Program-made: the position numbers and the translations under genes | DNA from: CALLPQ01 sp038531745 | Lineage (GTDB): Bacteria; Pseudomonadota; Alphaproteobacteria; Caulobacterales; Parvularculaceae | Length of the DNA: 64,000 bases | Assembly: GCA_038531745.1 (NCBI GenBank) | Contig: JBCBBJ010000004.1 | Coordinates: forward strand, 179,754-243,753 | Reading direction: 5' to 3' | The notes under the pieces: model-generated | Told to the model about the DNA's origin: nothing | The model's database searches: none | What the model saw: only the letters and a program-made list of their open reading frames with translations | Shown here: positions 26,384 through 33,503 of the stretch, in pieces | Numbering within the stretch: position 1 is the first letter of the stretch | How the letters are laid out: every line of letters begins with the position of its first letter

Positions 26384-27604
26384 CTAGCGCTGTGCGGCGG
26401 CTGTGGTGGGGGGCGCGGGGGTGGCGCGGCTTTGGCTATCGTCGCTGTCAATGGGTGTAACCGCATCACCCGCGCCATTACCGCGTAGGGGCGAGATCAC
26501 AACTTTCTCGCCCGGCGCAAGGCCCGCCACAACCACCACCGATTTTGCCGTCACCGCCGCCGTCGTCACCTTTCGCCGTTCCAGCTTGTTTTGATCATCA
26601 ACGACATAAACAGCGTCACGGCCATAAAGCGCCGTAGACGGAATAACATAAACATTATCAAGCGCACGGCCCTTGATGGTGGCATCGACAAAAAGCCCCA
26701 TGGCCAGCGGCACCCCCTGATCGGCGCCCGCACCATAGGGATCATTGACCACCGCAATCGCCCCAATTTGCCGGGTGGCGGTGTCAATCGCCCCTTCGGT
26801 GCGCATGATTTGGCCGCGCCATTCGTGGCTTACCGCACCCACAACAGAGCTAAGGATGACATCCGGGCCTGGCGCGGCATCGCTCGCGGTAAAGGCGATC
26901 GGCAAGCGCAAGGTAGCAAAATCGGTGTCACTCAAAGGCAAGCGAATCTCAGCCACATCGGTTGAGAAAATCCCGCCAAGTTGGGCACCGGGAGTAATAA
27001 ACTGACCCAGACCAACATTAATCGTCCGTACGCGCCCGTCGAAGGGTGCGCGAATGACGGTTCTGTCGAGATTTAGTCGTGCCTCGCGTTCATCGGCGCG
27101 GGCTGATTGAAAGTTTGCTTCGGCCTGACGCAATTGCGGTAGACGCAAGGTTAAGTCTGACGGCGGCGAGCCATCGCCTAGCTCTTCCCAATCCCGGCGC
27201 GCCAAATCGGCCTCGGCCTGTTCCTGGTTGAGAGCCTGTTGCGCTTGTGCGACCCGCGCCTGCGCCCGCGTCAGCGCAAGCTGATAATCGGTATCTTCGA
27301 TGCGCAACAAAACATCGTTTTTCTTGAACGCACCGCCATTCACGAAAGAACGATCTGTACTGACAATGCGCCCACCCACCTGGGCAGTGAGATTGATATC
27401 GGTGCGCGGGCGAACCTCGCCCTGGGTAACCACATCGACGGTTGTTGTTGTTGGTGTTGCCACCTCAATAAAAACGCTTGGCGCGGCGAGGTCCGTTTCG
27501 CGATCCTCTGGCTTGGGGCGCATCACATTCAAGAACACAATGATCGCCGCGGCGGCGCCAAAGATCCCAAGAATGCTGAAGATTATGCCAAATTTACGGC
27601 GCAT
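26384..27604 (-). CDS. efflux RND transporter periplasmic adaptor subunit
   Basis: This membrane fusion protein has 406 residues. An N-terminal membrane anchor (about 7-27) is followed by the split lipoyl domain (VGGRIVSTDRSFVNGG and VIRAPFDGRVRTINVGLGQFI) around an alpha-helical hairpin of Ala/Gln-rich repeats (ARAQAQQ type). Beta-barrel and membrane-proximal domains follow (LAPGEKVVISPLRG). It bridges the permease and the outer-membrane channel in the periplasm. Its start overlaps the channel gene's end by 11 bases. Confidence 0.93.
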   Translation of the reverse strand: MRRKFGIIFSILGIFGAAAAIIVFLNVMRPKPEDRETDLAAPSVFIEVATPTTTTVDVVTQGEVRPRTDINLTAQVGGRIVSTDRSFVNGGAFKKNDVLLRIEDTDYQLALTRAQARVAQAQQALNQEQAEADLARRDWEELGDGSPPSDLTLRLPQLRQAEANFQSARADEREARLNLDRTVIRAPFDGRVRTINVGLGQFITPGAQLGGIFSTDVAEIRLPLSDTDFATLRLPIAFTASDAAPGPDVILSSVVGAVSHEWRGQIMRTEGAIDTATRQIGAIAVVNDPYGAGADQGVPLAMGLFVDATIKGRALDNVYVIPSTALYGRDAVYVVDDQNKLERRKVTTAAVTAKSVVVVAGLAPGEKVVISPLRGNGAGDAVTPIDSDDSQSRATPAPPTTAAAQR

Positions 27605-29285
27605 CCAGTGTCCCCTTCGTCCGATCCGGTATTGTTTCTAAACCTGCGAACAGGCCCGGATCGGTAATAAAATTACCGCCAATGGCGAGATAGAGCTGAA
27701 CGCGGTTTCGCACGCGCTGGCTTTGCGCATTTATATACTGGCTTTCCGCCGCAATCCGTCTCGTTTGTGCATCAAGGAGATTAAAAATACTGGCTGCCCC
27801 ACTATTGTACCGGCGCTCTGTTAAAGCTTCGCCGGCCGCAGCCTCTTCAAAGGCGAGTTTCAATGCCGCCTCACGGCCAGCGAGAAAAACCTCCGCAGCC
27901 AGCGCGTTTTCGGCTTCCTCATAGGCGCCAAGCGCGGTTTGCGTGTAGGTGAAGATTGCCGCTTCGGCCTGGGCCTTGGCGCGTTTTGCATTGGCGCGCA
28001 GGCGCCCACCCTGAAAAATGGGTTGGGCAATGCTGGAAAACAGATTGCCCGCAAGGCGTTCGGGGTCGATTACGTCGGCGAGCACGGGACCGGACGTGTT
28101 CACGTTTGCGCTGATCGATAATTGTGGAAGGAGTTGCTTGCGCGCAGCCCGCGCGCGTAGGCCTGCGGCCTCCATGCGCGCTTCGGCGGCAAGAATATCC
28201 GGGCGGCGGGCAAGCACATCGCCGGGTGCGCCGGCCCCTTCAAGGGAAGGCAATTCGGGCAGTTGGGAGGCCGCATCGATTTCCGCACCGGGGTAACGGC
28301 CTAAAAGAACCTCTAACCGGCGGGAGGCCTCAGCCTCCTGCTGACGCCGTAAAAGCAGGTTAGCCTGGTCGGAGGCGACCTGCGAGCGCGACAACCGCAC
28401 ATCAAGACTGGAGGCAACACCGCGTTCATAGCGGCGCTCGGTAATCCGAAGATTGCTTTGGCGCGCCTCAAACGTGCGGTCGGCAAGCTCGCGCTGCAGG
28501 CGCGCCTCAATCAGGTTGAACCAGGCCTGCGCCACCGACGTGGCGACAGAAAGCCGGGCTCCGTCAAGATCGGCCAAAGTCGCCGCCGCGTCGCCATAGG
28601 CGGCCCGCGTCTCATCGCGGACCCTGCCCCAGACGTCCAGTTCCCAATTGATCCGGGCCTGAAGTTGGTAGCTGTTAATGTAGATGCGGCGGTCTGGAAG
28701 TTGTGCCTCTGCAAAACCGTCGCCATCGAAATCAAGCCCATCGAGGCGACCGTCGCCGTCGCGATCTACACCAAATTGGTCTTCCAAATCACTTGCATCC
28801 AAGCCTGCTAGATCACCGGCACCACCGCCTGCTTGTGCGGCAATTAAAGGGTTGCCAACCGCGGCAATCCGACCTGCGCTCGCATCCGCGTTCAGTGTCG
28901 GAAACAGCCCGGCACGCGCAATCTTTACACTCGACCGGGCGGCGGCCAGGTTGGCGGCGGCGGCTTGCAAATTGTTGTTATGCACCATGGCCTCGGCAAT
29001 GAGTCCATGAAGCGCATCATCGCCAAAAGAACCGACCCAATCGCCGGTGGGGATATCGTTAATATCGTCGATCGTAGCGTCGAGGGCAGCGCGGTCCTCT
29101 ATGGCGGCCATATCGGCGCCGTCGGTGTCGATTTTCTCGGCCCCGGCCCAACGCTCAGGAATGTCCGGTAAAGTTTGCTCCGCGAGATCCACATCCATGC
29201 TGGCGCAGCCGGCCAGGACAACCAGGATCGGGGCAAGGGCAGGGACCCGGGCGGTTGCTTTGGCACCGGCAAAAGAACGACGCAT
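27594..29285 (-). CDS. TolC/NodT-family outer-membrane efflux lipoprotein with calcium-loop-like insert
   Basis: This is the outer-membrane channel of the pump, about 563 residues from the start at 29285, which gives a lipoprotein signal ending in the lipobox LVVLAGC. GGAG precedes this start; the frame runs 43 codons further without a better one. Two outer-membrane-efflux repeats are visible (LAAARSSVKIARAGLFPTL and RARAARKQLLPQLSI), with YLAIGG near the end. Between them, just before IYINSYQLQARINWELDVWGR, is an Asp/Gly-rich insert with DRDGDGRLDGLDFDGDG that looks like EF-hand or thrombospondin-type calcium loops, which is unusual for this family. It is the first gene of the efflux operon, followed by the adaptor with an 11-base overlap. 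Confidence 0.9.
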   Translation of the reverse strand: MRRSFAGAKATARVPALAPILVVLAGCASMDVDLAEQTLPDIPERWAGAEKIDTDGADMAAIEDRAALDATIDDINDIPTGDWVGSFGDDALHGLIAEAMVHNNNLQAAAANLAAARSSVKIARAGLFPTLNADASAGRIAAVGNPLIAAQAGGGAGDLAGLDASDLEDQFGVDRDGDGRLDGLDFDGDGFAEAQLPDRRIYINSYQLQARINWELDVWGRVRDETRAAYGDAAATLADLDGARLSVATSVAQAWFNLIEARLQRELADRTFEARQSNLRITERRYERGVASSLDVRLSRSQVASDQANLLLRRQQEAEASRRLEVLLGRYPGAEIDAASQLPELPSLEGAGAPGDVLARRPDILAAEARMEAAGLRARAARKQLLPQLSISANVNTSGPVLADVIDPERLAGNLFSSIAQPIFQGGRLRANAKRAKAQAEAAIFTYTQTALGAYEEAENALAAEVFLAGREAALKLAFEEAAAGEALTERRYNSGAASIFNLLDAQTRRIAAESQYINAQSQRVRNRVQLYLAIGGNFITDPGLFAGLETIPDRTKGTLDAP

Positions 29286-29742
29286 CACTATCTCCAAACC
29301 CGGGAAACCGGGCACCGCTGGTGGGATTGTTACGCTGATCGCAAAAGCAGCGAAAGGGGGCCAATCCCCTATCCCCTTCATCGGCAAATGACCCCAGTGC
29401 GCGTCTCCGGGCAAGAGCCATGCGATGAATTGTTACTCTCAAGCGATCAGCCTTATGCCGCCAACGGCCATGACGTTAACCATAAGGTGTTAATATTGTT
29501 TACAGGAGCCACGCCGATACCCCCCAGCCGGTTTGCAAAGCCCCAATGAAATTCGGGATCGCCCCAATAAAGGCCAACCGATATCCGCCGTTCAACTCAA
29601 TTTCAGATATTGTAGCCGCAGTAGGAACCGACCCCCCCTGCGCGGAGGCGCGGAAAAGGATTAGCGTCGCGGGGGCGCGCAGACAAAAGGCTCGCCGTTT
29701 CGGGCCCAAAACTCTGGAAGCAATCGATTAGAGTTCGAATGG
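29286..29742. other. intergenic region upstream of the efflux operon
   Basis: These 457 bases lie between the start of the efflux operon (minus) and a partial tRNA-Cys copy. A short CCCGG-GAAA-CCGGG hairpin (about 29298-29311) lies in the likely leader of the efflux transcript. I see no gene or convincing operator. Confidence 0.4.
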
Positions 29743-29768
29743 ATGGAGGCCACGGCCGGAATCGAACC
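29743..29768. repeat. duplicate of the tRNA-Cys 3' end (direct repeat copy A)
   Basis: This 26-base segment is identical to 29851-29876, which contains the encoded CCA, discriminator, acceptor strand and T-arm part of tRNA-Cys. The copy stops short of the anticodon arm, so it is not a second tRNA. It lies on the 3' side of the tRNA, where integrating elements leave attachment sites. No integrase is present nearby. Confidence 0.7.
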
Positions 29769-29850
29769 ACCCGCGCGCGAAAGCGCGCAAACCAATTAAT
29801 CGCTGCTTCGGCCTCTGAGCGTTGAACCGCAAGGCTGAATTTGTTGAGGA

Positions 29851-29876
29851 ATGGAGGCCACGGCCGGAATCGAACC
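29851..29876. repeat. tRNA-Cys 3' end, direct repeat copy B
   Basis: This is the counterpart, inside the functional tRNA-Cys, of the 26-base copy at 29743-29768. The offset between copies is 108 bases, and the 82 bases between them hold no gene. Confidence 0.7.
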
Positions 29877-29925
29877 GGCGTACACGGCTTTGCAGGCCGC
29901 TGCGTCACCACTCCGCCACGTGGCC
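29852..29925 (-). tRNA. tRNA-Cys (anticodon GCA)
   Basis: On the minus strand it begins GGCCACG at 29925 and ends with CGTGGCC, discriminator T and an encoded CCA (29852-29854). The anticodon loop is CTGCAAA (GCA). A uracil discriminator is the hallmark of tRNA-Cys. Its 3' end is duplicated 108 bases further on. Confidence 0.95.
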
Positions 29926-30021
29926 CTCTCGGGAGGCTGGTGAGCGCTCGTCATTACGCACAAAGCGGCGGCAGGTCAAAGGCTCATCGCGGCCGCGGCA
30001 TAAAAAACGCCCGTGCGCCTG

Positions 30022-31107
30022 TCACGGTGTGAGGGCGCGATGGGGCGCAAAGGCGGCTGGCACGGGCCCCGGCGATGGGGAACACAATTGATCGGTGATC
30101 AGCCTCGCCGTTTCAGGGGCGAGGAGAATGCCGTTGCGATAGTGACCCACGGCAAACAGGATCGACGGCGGGGCGGTATCACTGCGCCCGATATAAGGGG
30201 TGTGATCGGGTGTACCGGGCCGCACCCCGGCCCAGCGATGGTGTTCGTGGCTAGAGGCAAGCGCGGGGAGGAGCGCGGTGGCCCGCTGGCGCAAATCATC
30301 AATGATCGCGGCATCAACGGTAAGGCTGGCATCGCCCGGCTGCTCACTGGCCCCGACAATGAGGCGCCCATCACTGCGCGGGCACAGATAAACCGCCCCG
30401 GATCGCACCACCGGAAAGCCCACCGGCAAGGGGTGTTCCAGCGCCAGGGCGGCGCCTTTGACCGGCACGATTGTTGGCAATTCGAAGGACGTGTCGATGC
30501 GGCTCAGACCGGCGCCATTGGCAAAAACCAGCGCCCCAGCGTCATATCGTTTGCCGGTTCGGGTTTGAACGCTGGCGCTGGTGCCCGTGGCCTCAATCAC
30601 TGACGAGACCTGATCGGTTGTCCAGGTAAAGGTCTTGTGGGTGCTGAGAACTGCGCGCAAGGCCCGCAAGGTCAGGACGGGATCGATTTGTGCCTCATGG
30701 GCCACAAAGTCCGTATCGAGACCAGTGAAGTCAAGATCAGGATAGGCGGTGATGGCCTTGGGTTGCCGTGTGGGCTGCGAAGGACAGGGTGCTCCAGCGT
30801 CGCGGCGGGTCAGTGTGAGCGTGCCAAAGGGCCGGAAGTCAGGGTCAATACCGGTGATCGCCTTTAGTCGTTCGGCCAGCGCTGGCCATGCCTCAAGGCT
30901 GGCCAGACCCATGGCGGTCACCGGATTATCGGTGCTGCCAAACTCTGCCGATGGGGCCAGCATGCCTGCGGCGCTATGGGTAGCAGCGGGAACCTCCTCG
31001 CCCGCATCAATGATACGCACACTGAGGGATTGCTGGCAGAGGGTATCGGCAAGGGTGCAGCCTATAATCCCCCCGCCGATGATGGTAACATCGCTTCGGG
31101 TCTCCAT
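30022..31107 (-). CDS. thiO: FAD-dependent glycine oxidase-like protein (ThiO)
   Basis: This DAO-fold flavoprotein has 361 residues. The FAD-binding GGGIIG is at 11-16, an ATHSAAGMLAP segment lies near 45, RLIVGASEQPGDA sits in the substrate-domain region, and VGHYRNGILLAPETA lies near the end, a pattern typical of ThiO. ThiO oxidises glycine to iminoglyoxylate for the thiazole moiety of thiamine. No thiS, thiG or thiE gene is in view, so the thiamine role rests on similarity only; another amino-acid oxidase remains possible. Confidence 0.82.
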   Translation of the reverse strand: METRSDVTIIGGGIIGCTLADTLCQQSLSVRIIDAGEEVPAATHSAAGMLAPSAEFGSTDNPVTAMGLASLEAWPALAERLKAITGIDPDFRPFGTLTLTRRDAGAPCPSQPTRQPKAITAYPDLDFTGLDTDFVAHEAQIDPVLTLRALRAVLSTHKTFTWTTDQVSSVIEATGTSASVQTRTGKRYDAGALVFANGAGLSRIDTSFELPTIVPVKGAALALEHPLPVGFPVVRSGAVYLCPRSDGRLIVGASEQPGDASLTVDAAIIDDLRQRATALLPALASSHEHHRWAGVRPGTPDHTPYIGRSDTAPPSILFAVGHYRNGILLAPETARLITDQLCSPSPGPVPAAFAPHRALTP

Positions 31108-31152
31108 GGCGGGCGGTATAAATCACCACCGCGCCCACGCAACCCGGCCCCG

Positions 31153-31791
31153 CTAGCTCGATTGCGGATCGTCGGGGTCTTTGGGACCCATAAGGGACAT
31201 CAGCTTGGTTTTCTGTTTTGAGCCCGCCGATGAGCCAAAGAAATAGTTCACCACAGCGGCCGTCATGGTCGCTAAGGCACCGAGCATGATCGAAAACTCC
31301 GTTTCCGCCCCTTGGGGCAATTGGCGGGCAACCATGGCACCCAACACCACAAAGAACCCGAATATCACCAGGGCGCCAATGACTGAGGGGGTCCAGTCCT
31401 CCATCTCCCTTTGGTGCAGGCGGGCATTGGCCCGGTCGGCAGCGGCGATACGCACCTGTTCAAGGGTTGTTTCCTGGAGCAGGCGCTGAAAATCGAGATC
31501 GGCCTGGCGCAAGGCAATGATCTGTTCGGGTGTGGCGGTGGTCAAGGCCACGGCAATATCGTCTTCGCTGGCGCTTGCGCTGCCGAAAAGCGCGCGGGAG
31601 ATGCGCTCCACCGCCGCCCCGGCTAAGGGTCCGCCGAGCGCATGGGCCAATTGCGGGGCAATCCCGGTGAGGATTGCCTTGATCCGCCGCTTGCGCCGGC
31701 CTTTTTTGCCAACGGCGTTGGGGCCCGCTGGGGCATTTGTGGCGTCCGGGTCGAAAGGTGTGGTGCTCGGCACCGTGTGGTCAATGGGCAT
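31153..31791 (-). CDS. 3TM holin-like protein of gene-transfer-agent type
   Basis: The protein has 212 residues from ATG 31791. A basic N-terminus (GKKGRRKRRIK) leads into a Gly/Ala-rich segment (TGIAPQLAHALGGPLAGAAVERI), then an acidic/Gln-rich helical part (ATPEQIIALRQADLDFQRLLQE). Two strong membrane segments follow (about 134-156 and 166-186). This layout matches the family described as holin of 3TMs for gene-transfer release. No capsid, tail, lysozyme or terminase genes are near, so it is an isolated member. No good ribosome site is seen at 31791. Confidence 0.7.
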   Translation of the reverse strand: MPIDHTVPSTTPFDPDATNAPAGPNAVGKKGRRKRRIKAILTGIAPQLAHALGGPLAGAAVERISRALFGSASASEDDIAVALTTATPEQIIALRQADLDFQRLLQETTLEQVRIAAADRANARLHQREMEDWTPSVIGALVIFGFFVVLGAMVARQLPQGAETEFSIMLGALATMTAAVVNYFFGSSAGSKQKTKLMSLMGPKDPDDPQSS

Positions 31792-32044
31792 GGAGAGAGG
31801 CTTTCGGGCAAAGGAAACACACCGGATGATGCGAATTGAAGAAAGGAAGATTTGCGGAGTATGAGCCCGCCGCACCGGGGCGGGGATAGTTATCCCCGCG
31901 ATTTTTGAGCCGTTGGTGTTGCGCGGACCGCACCACGCTGCAGAAATGGCGCTGGACGGCTTGCAAAAAATAAATTTGCATCACCCCGCGGATCACCACA
32001 TGATTCGGTTATCGTAAAAGTTGTTTGAAACAGCGTGCCCGGCA

Positions 32045-32073
32045 ATTCTTGCGTTACTTTGTAACGCAAGAAT
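32045..32073. promoter_or_regulatory. perfect 29-bp dyad, TetR-like operator or stem-loop
   Basis: ATTCTTGCGTTAC, then TTT, then the exact reverse complement of the first arm. Size and spacing resemble TetR-family operators. It lies 68-96 bases upstream of the transporter's GTG start. No TetR gene is in the window. Confidence 0.55.
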
Positions 32074-32074
32074 A

Positions 32075-32107
32075 GATGTCAGTACAGACATCGGCATAGA
32101 CATCGGC
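32075..32107. promoter_or_regulatory. dyad plus direct repeat upstream of the CPA-like gene
   Basis: GATGTC-AGTACA-GACATC (32075-32092) is a 6-bp-arm dyad. Overlapping it, AGACATCGGC occurs twice (32086-32095 and 32098-32107), one helical turn apart. Together with the palindrome just upstream this suggests a compact regulator-binding region. Confidence 0.4.
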
Positions 32108-32140
32108 GGGCGCACTGTTCATGGCGAAGGGTCAGGGTTT

Positions 32141-33280
32141 GTGTTGCGGTCACTTACGCGCGCACCATTGTTGCTCGGCGTAGCCGGGCTATTGTTGCAT
32201 TATCTTTTAGCCGCTGTGGGGCTGTCCTTCGCGACCTCGTCGGTTTGGGCGTTTGTCGCCACATTGGCCCTTTGCGCCCTGGTATTCTCGGCTGCGCTAC
32301 AGTTCCGGATTAGCCGCCTTGGCCAGCAGTGTCCGGTGTCTTTTCGCCTCTGTTTTGGCGGCGCGCCGGTTTTTCTCATCGCATGCGGGTTATGCGCTTT
32401 TATTTTGATGCCGCAGCTCTCGCTCAGCGCTGCATTCTTGTTGGGCGGAATTTTGATGTTGAACGGTTCAGCGTTTGACCGGCGCGCCATCGTCAATACT
32501 CCTGCCCCAGCGCTTGTTAAAGCGGGCGTGCAGTTTGAAAGCGCTGTGGTGCTTAGCCTTGGCTTGCCGATTGCTGTTTTATTGTTGGGCAGCGCAACCA
32601 ACGCCGTGGCGGGCGAGGGCGCGCTTGCCCCGCTCCTGCGCTCAAGCCTCGCGGTGACGCAAGCATTTGCCATCGGCGGCACGCTCGGTCTGGTGGCGGC
32701 CTTGATTGGCAACCGATTTACGCGAGGGCACGGGTTCAGCCTTTGTATCATTGCGGTTCTGGTGGCGGTGCCAGCTGCCTGGCTTCTTGGCGCGGCCCCC
32801 CTCGTGGCGGCAGCGGCGACCGGCCTGATCTGGGCGGAGCAATCGCGCGCCCCACATCAGCCGCGCTTGCGCCATCGCTTGCGTACCGAGCGGCTTGTAA
32901 TGCCGATCACCTATTTTCTGGTGGGTTTTGTGCTTGGTCCACGGCTTTTTAGTGCGGATCTATTGATGGTCACTTTTGCCCTTGTGATGGTCACGCTGAT
33001 GCGGGTTTTGCCGCGGCTGGCCGCGTTGCAAAACGCCAAACTACCCCGGCAAGCGCAGTTTTTCCTTTCCTGGTTTGGGGGCACGCCCGGGGCCGCCTCG
33101 GCTCTGTTTTTGATGACGTTGCTTGATCAGCCTAATCTGATGGATCAGGACTTGATCCTGACCATTGGTACCGTCTGTGTGGTGATGGGCATTTTTACCG
33201 CGCGGCTCACCGCACAGCCCCTGGCCCACCATTATTTGCGCGGCATGGGCGTGGTGCGCCAGCAGGAATTGGCGGTCTGA
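32141..33280 (+). CDS. CPA-family cation:proton antiporter-like membrane protein, degenerate
   Basis: The protein has about 379 residues with 10-12 membrane segments, in the order of CPA1/NhaP antiporters. GTG 32141 is chosen: it is preceded by GAAGGG and begins just before the first helix, while the longer frame begins with TTG at 32021 and crosses palindromic DNA. Where NhaP-like proteins carry TDPV and ESLLND, this one reads LNGSAF and ESAVVLS. The usual Gly-Pro-Arg-Gly of the late helix is GGTPG. Loss of these charged residues suggests that it may no longer exchange protons, or works differently. Confidence 0.7.
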   Translation: MLRSLTRAPLLLGVAGLLLHYLLAAVGLSFATSSVWAFVATLALCALVFSAALQFRISRLGQQCPVSFRLCFGGAPVFLIACGLCAFILMPQLSLSAAFLLGGILMLNGSAFDRRAIVNTPAPALVKAGVQFESAVVLSLGLPIAVLLLGSATNAVAGEGALAPLLRSSLAVTQAFAIGGTLGLVAALIGNRFTRGHGFSLCIIAVLVAVPAAWLLGAAPLVAAAATGLIWAEQSRAPHQPRLRHRLRTERLVMPITYFLVGFVLGPRLFSADLLMVTFALVMVTLMRVLPRLAALQNAKLPRQAQFFLSWFGGTPGAASALFLMTLLDQPNLMDQDLILTIGTVCVVMGIFTARLTAQPLAHHYLRGMGVVRQQELAV

Positions 33281-33302
33281 CTGGCTGTGCCTCGCCATTG
33301 CT

Positions 33303-33329
33303 TTCTTCGATGACGAAGAATTTCTTTTT
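33303..33329 (+). terminator. rho-independent terminator of the CPA-like gene
   Basis: A stem TTCTTCG, loop ATGA and stem CGAAGAA are followed by TTTCTTTTT, 22 bases after the stop codon. Confidence 0.75.
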
Positions 33330-33503
33330 CCCGCGCGGCGTTTGCGCTACTTCTTGGCGCTTGCGAGGTGATCGGTTATGCGCAAGATGCAAGGCGAGAC
33401 AGCAAGCGAGAGAGCGGCGCTTGCGCTTACCAATGTCGCCTCGCGGCTTGCCCTGAAAAGTGGTAACACCGCCCTTTGAACCTTCGAATGACAGGATGCG
33501 TTC

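Larger units (their letters stand above)
31792..32140. other. intergenic region with strong palindromes
   Basis: These 349 bases separate the holin-like gene (minus) from the CPA-like transporter (plus). They hold a perfect 13-bp-arm palindrome (32045-32073), a second dyad and a 10-base direct repeat (32075-32107). No gene is supported; a TTG-initiated extension of the downstream gene from 32021 would run through these palindromes and is not favoured. Confidence 0.5.

Noticed and set aside
29743..29815. Second tRNA-Cys gene
   Set aside because: Only the 3' 26 bases match; the anticodon arm and the 5' acceptor strand are absent.
32021..32140. TTG-initiated 40-residue extension of the CPA-like protein
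   Set aside because: The extension is not protein-like, crosses strong palindromes, and a GTG with ribosome site lies at 32141.
33378..33482. Short 34-codon frame starting MRKMQGETASER upstream of the TipN-like gene
   Set aside because: Too short, no clear ribosome site, no similarity recognised.
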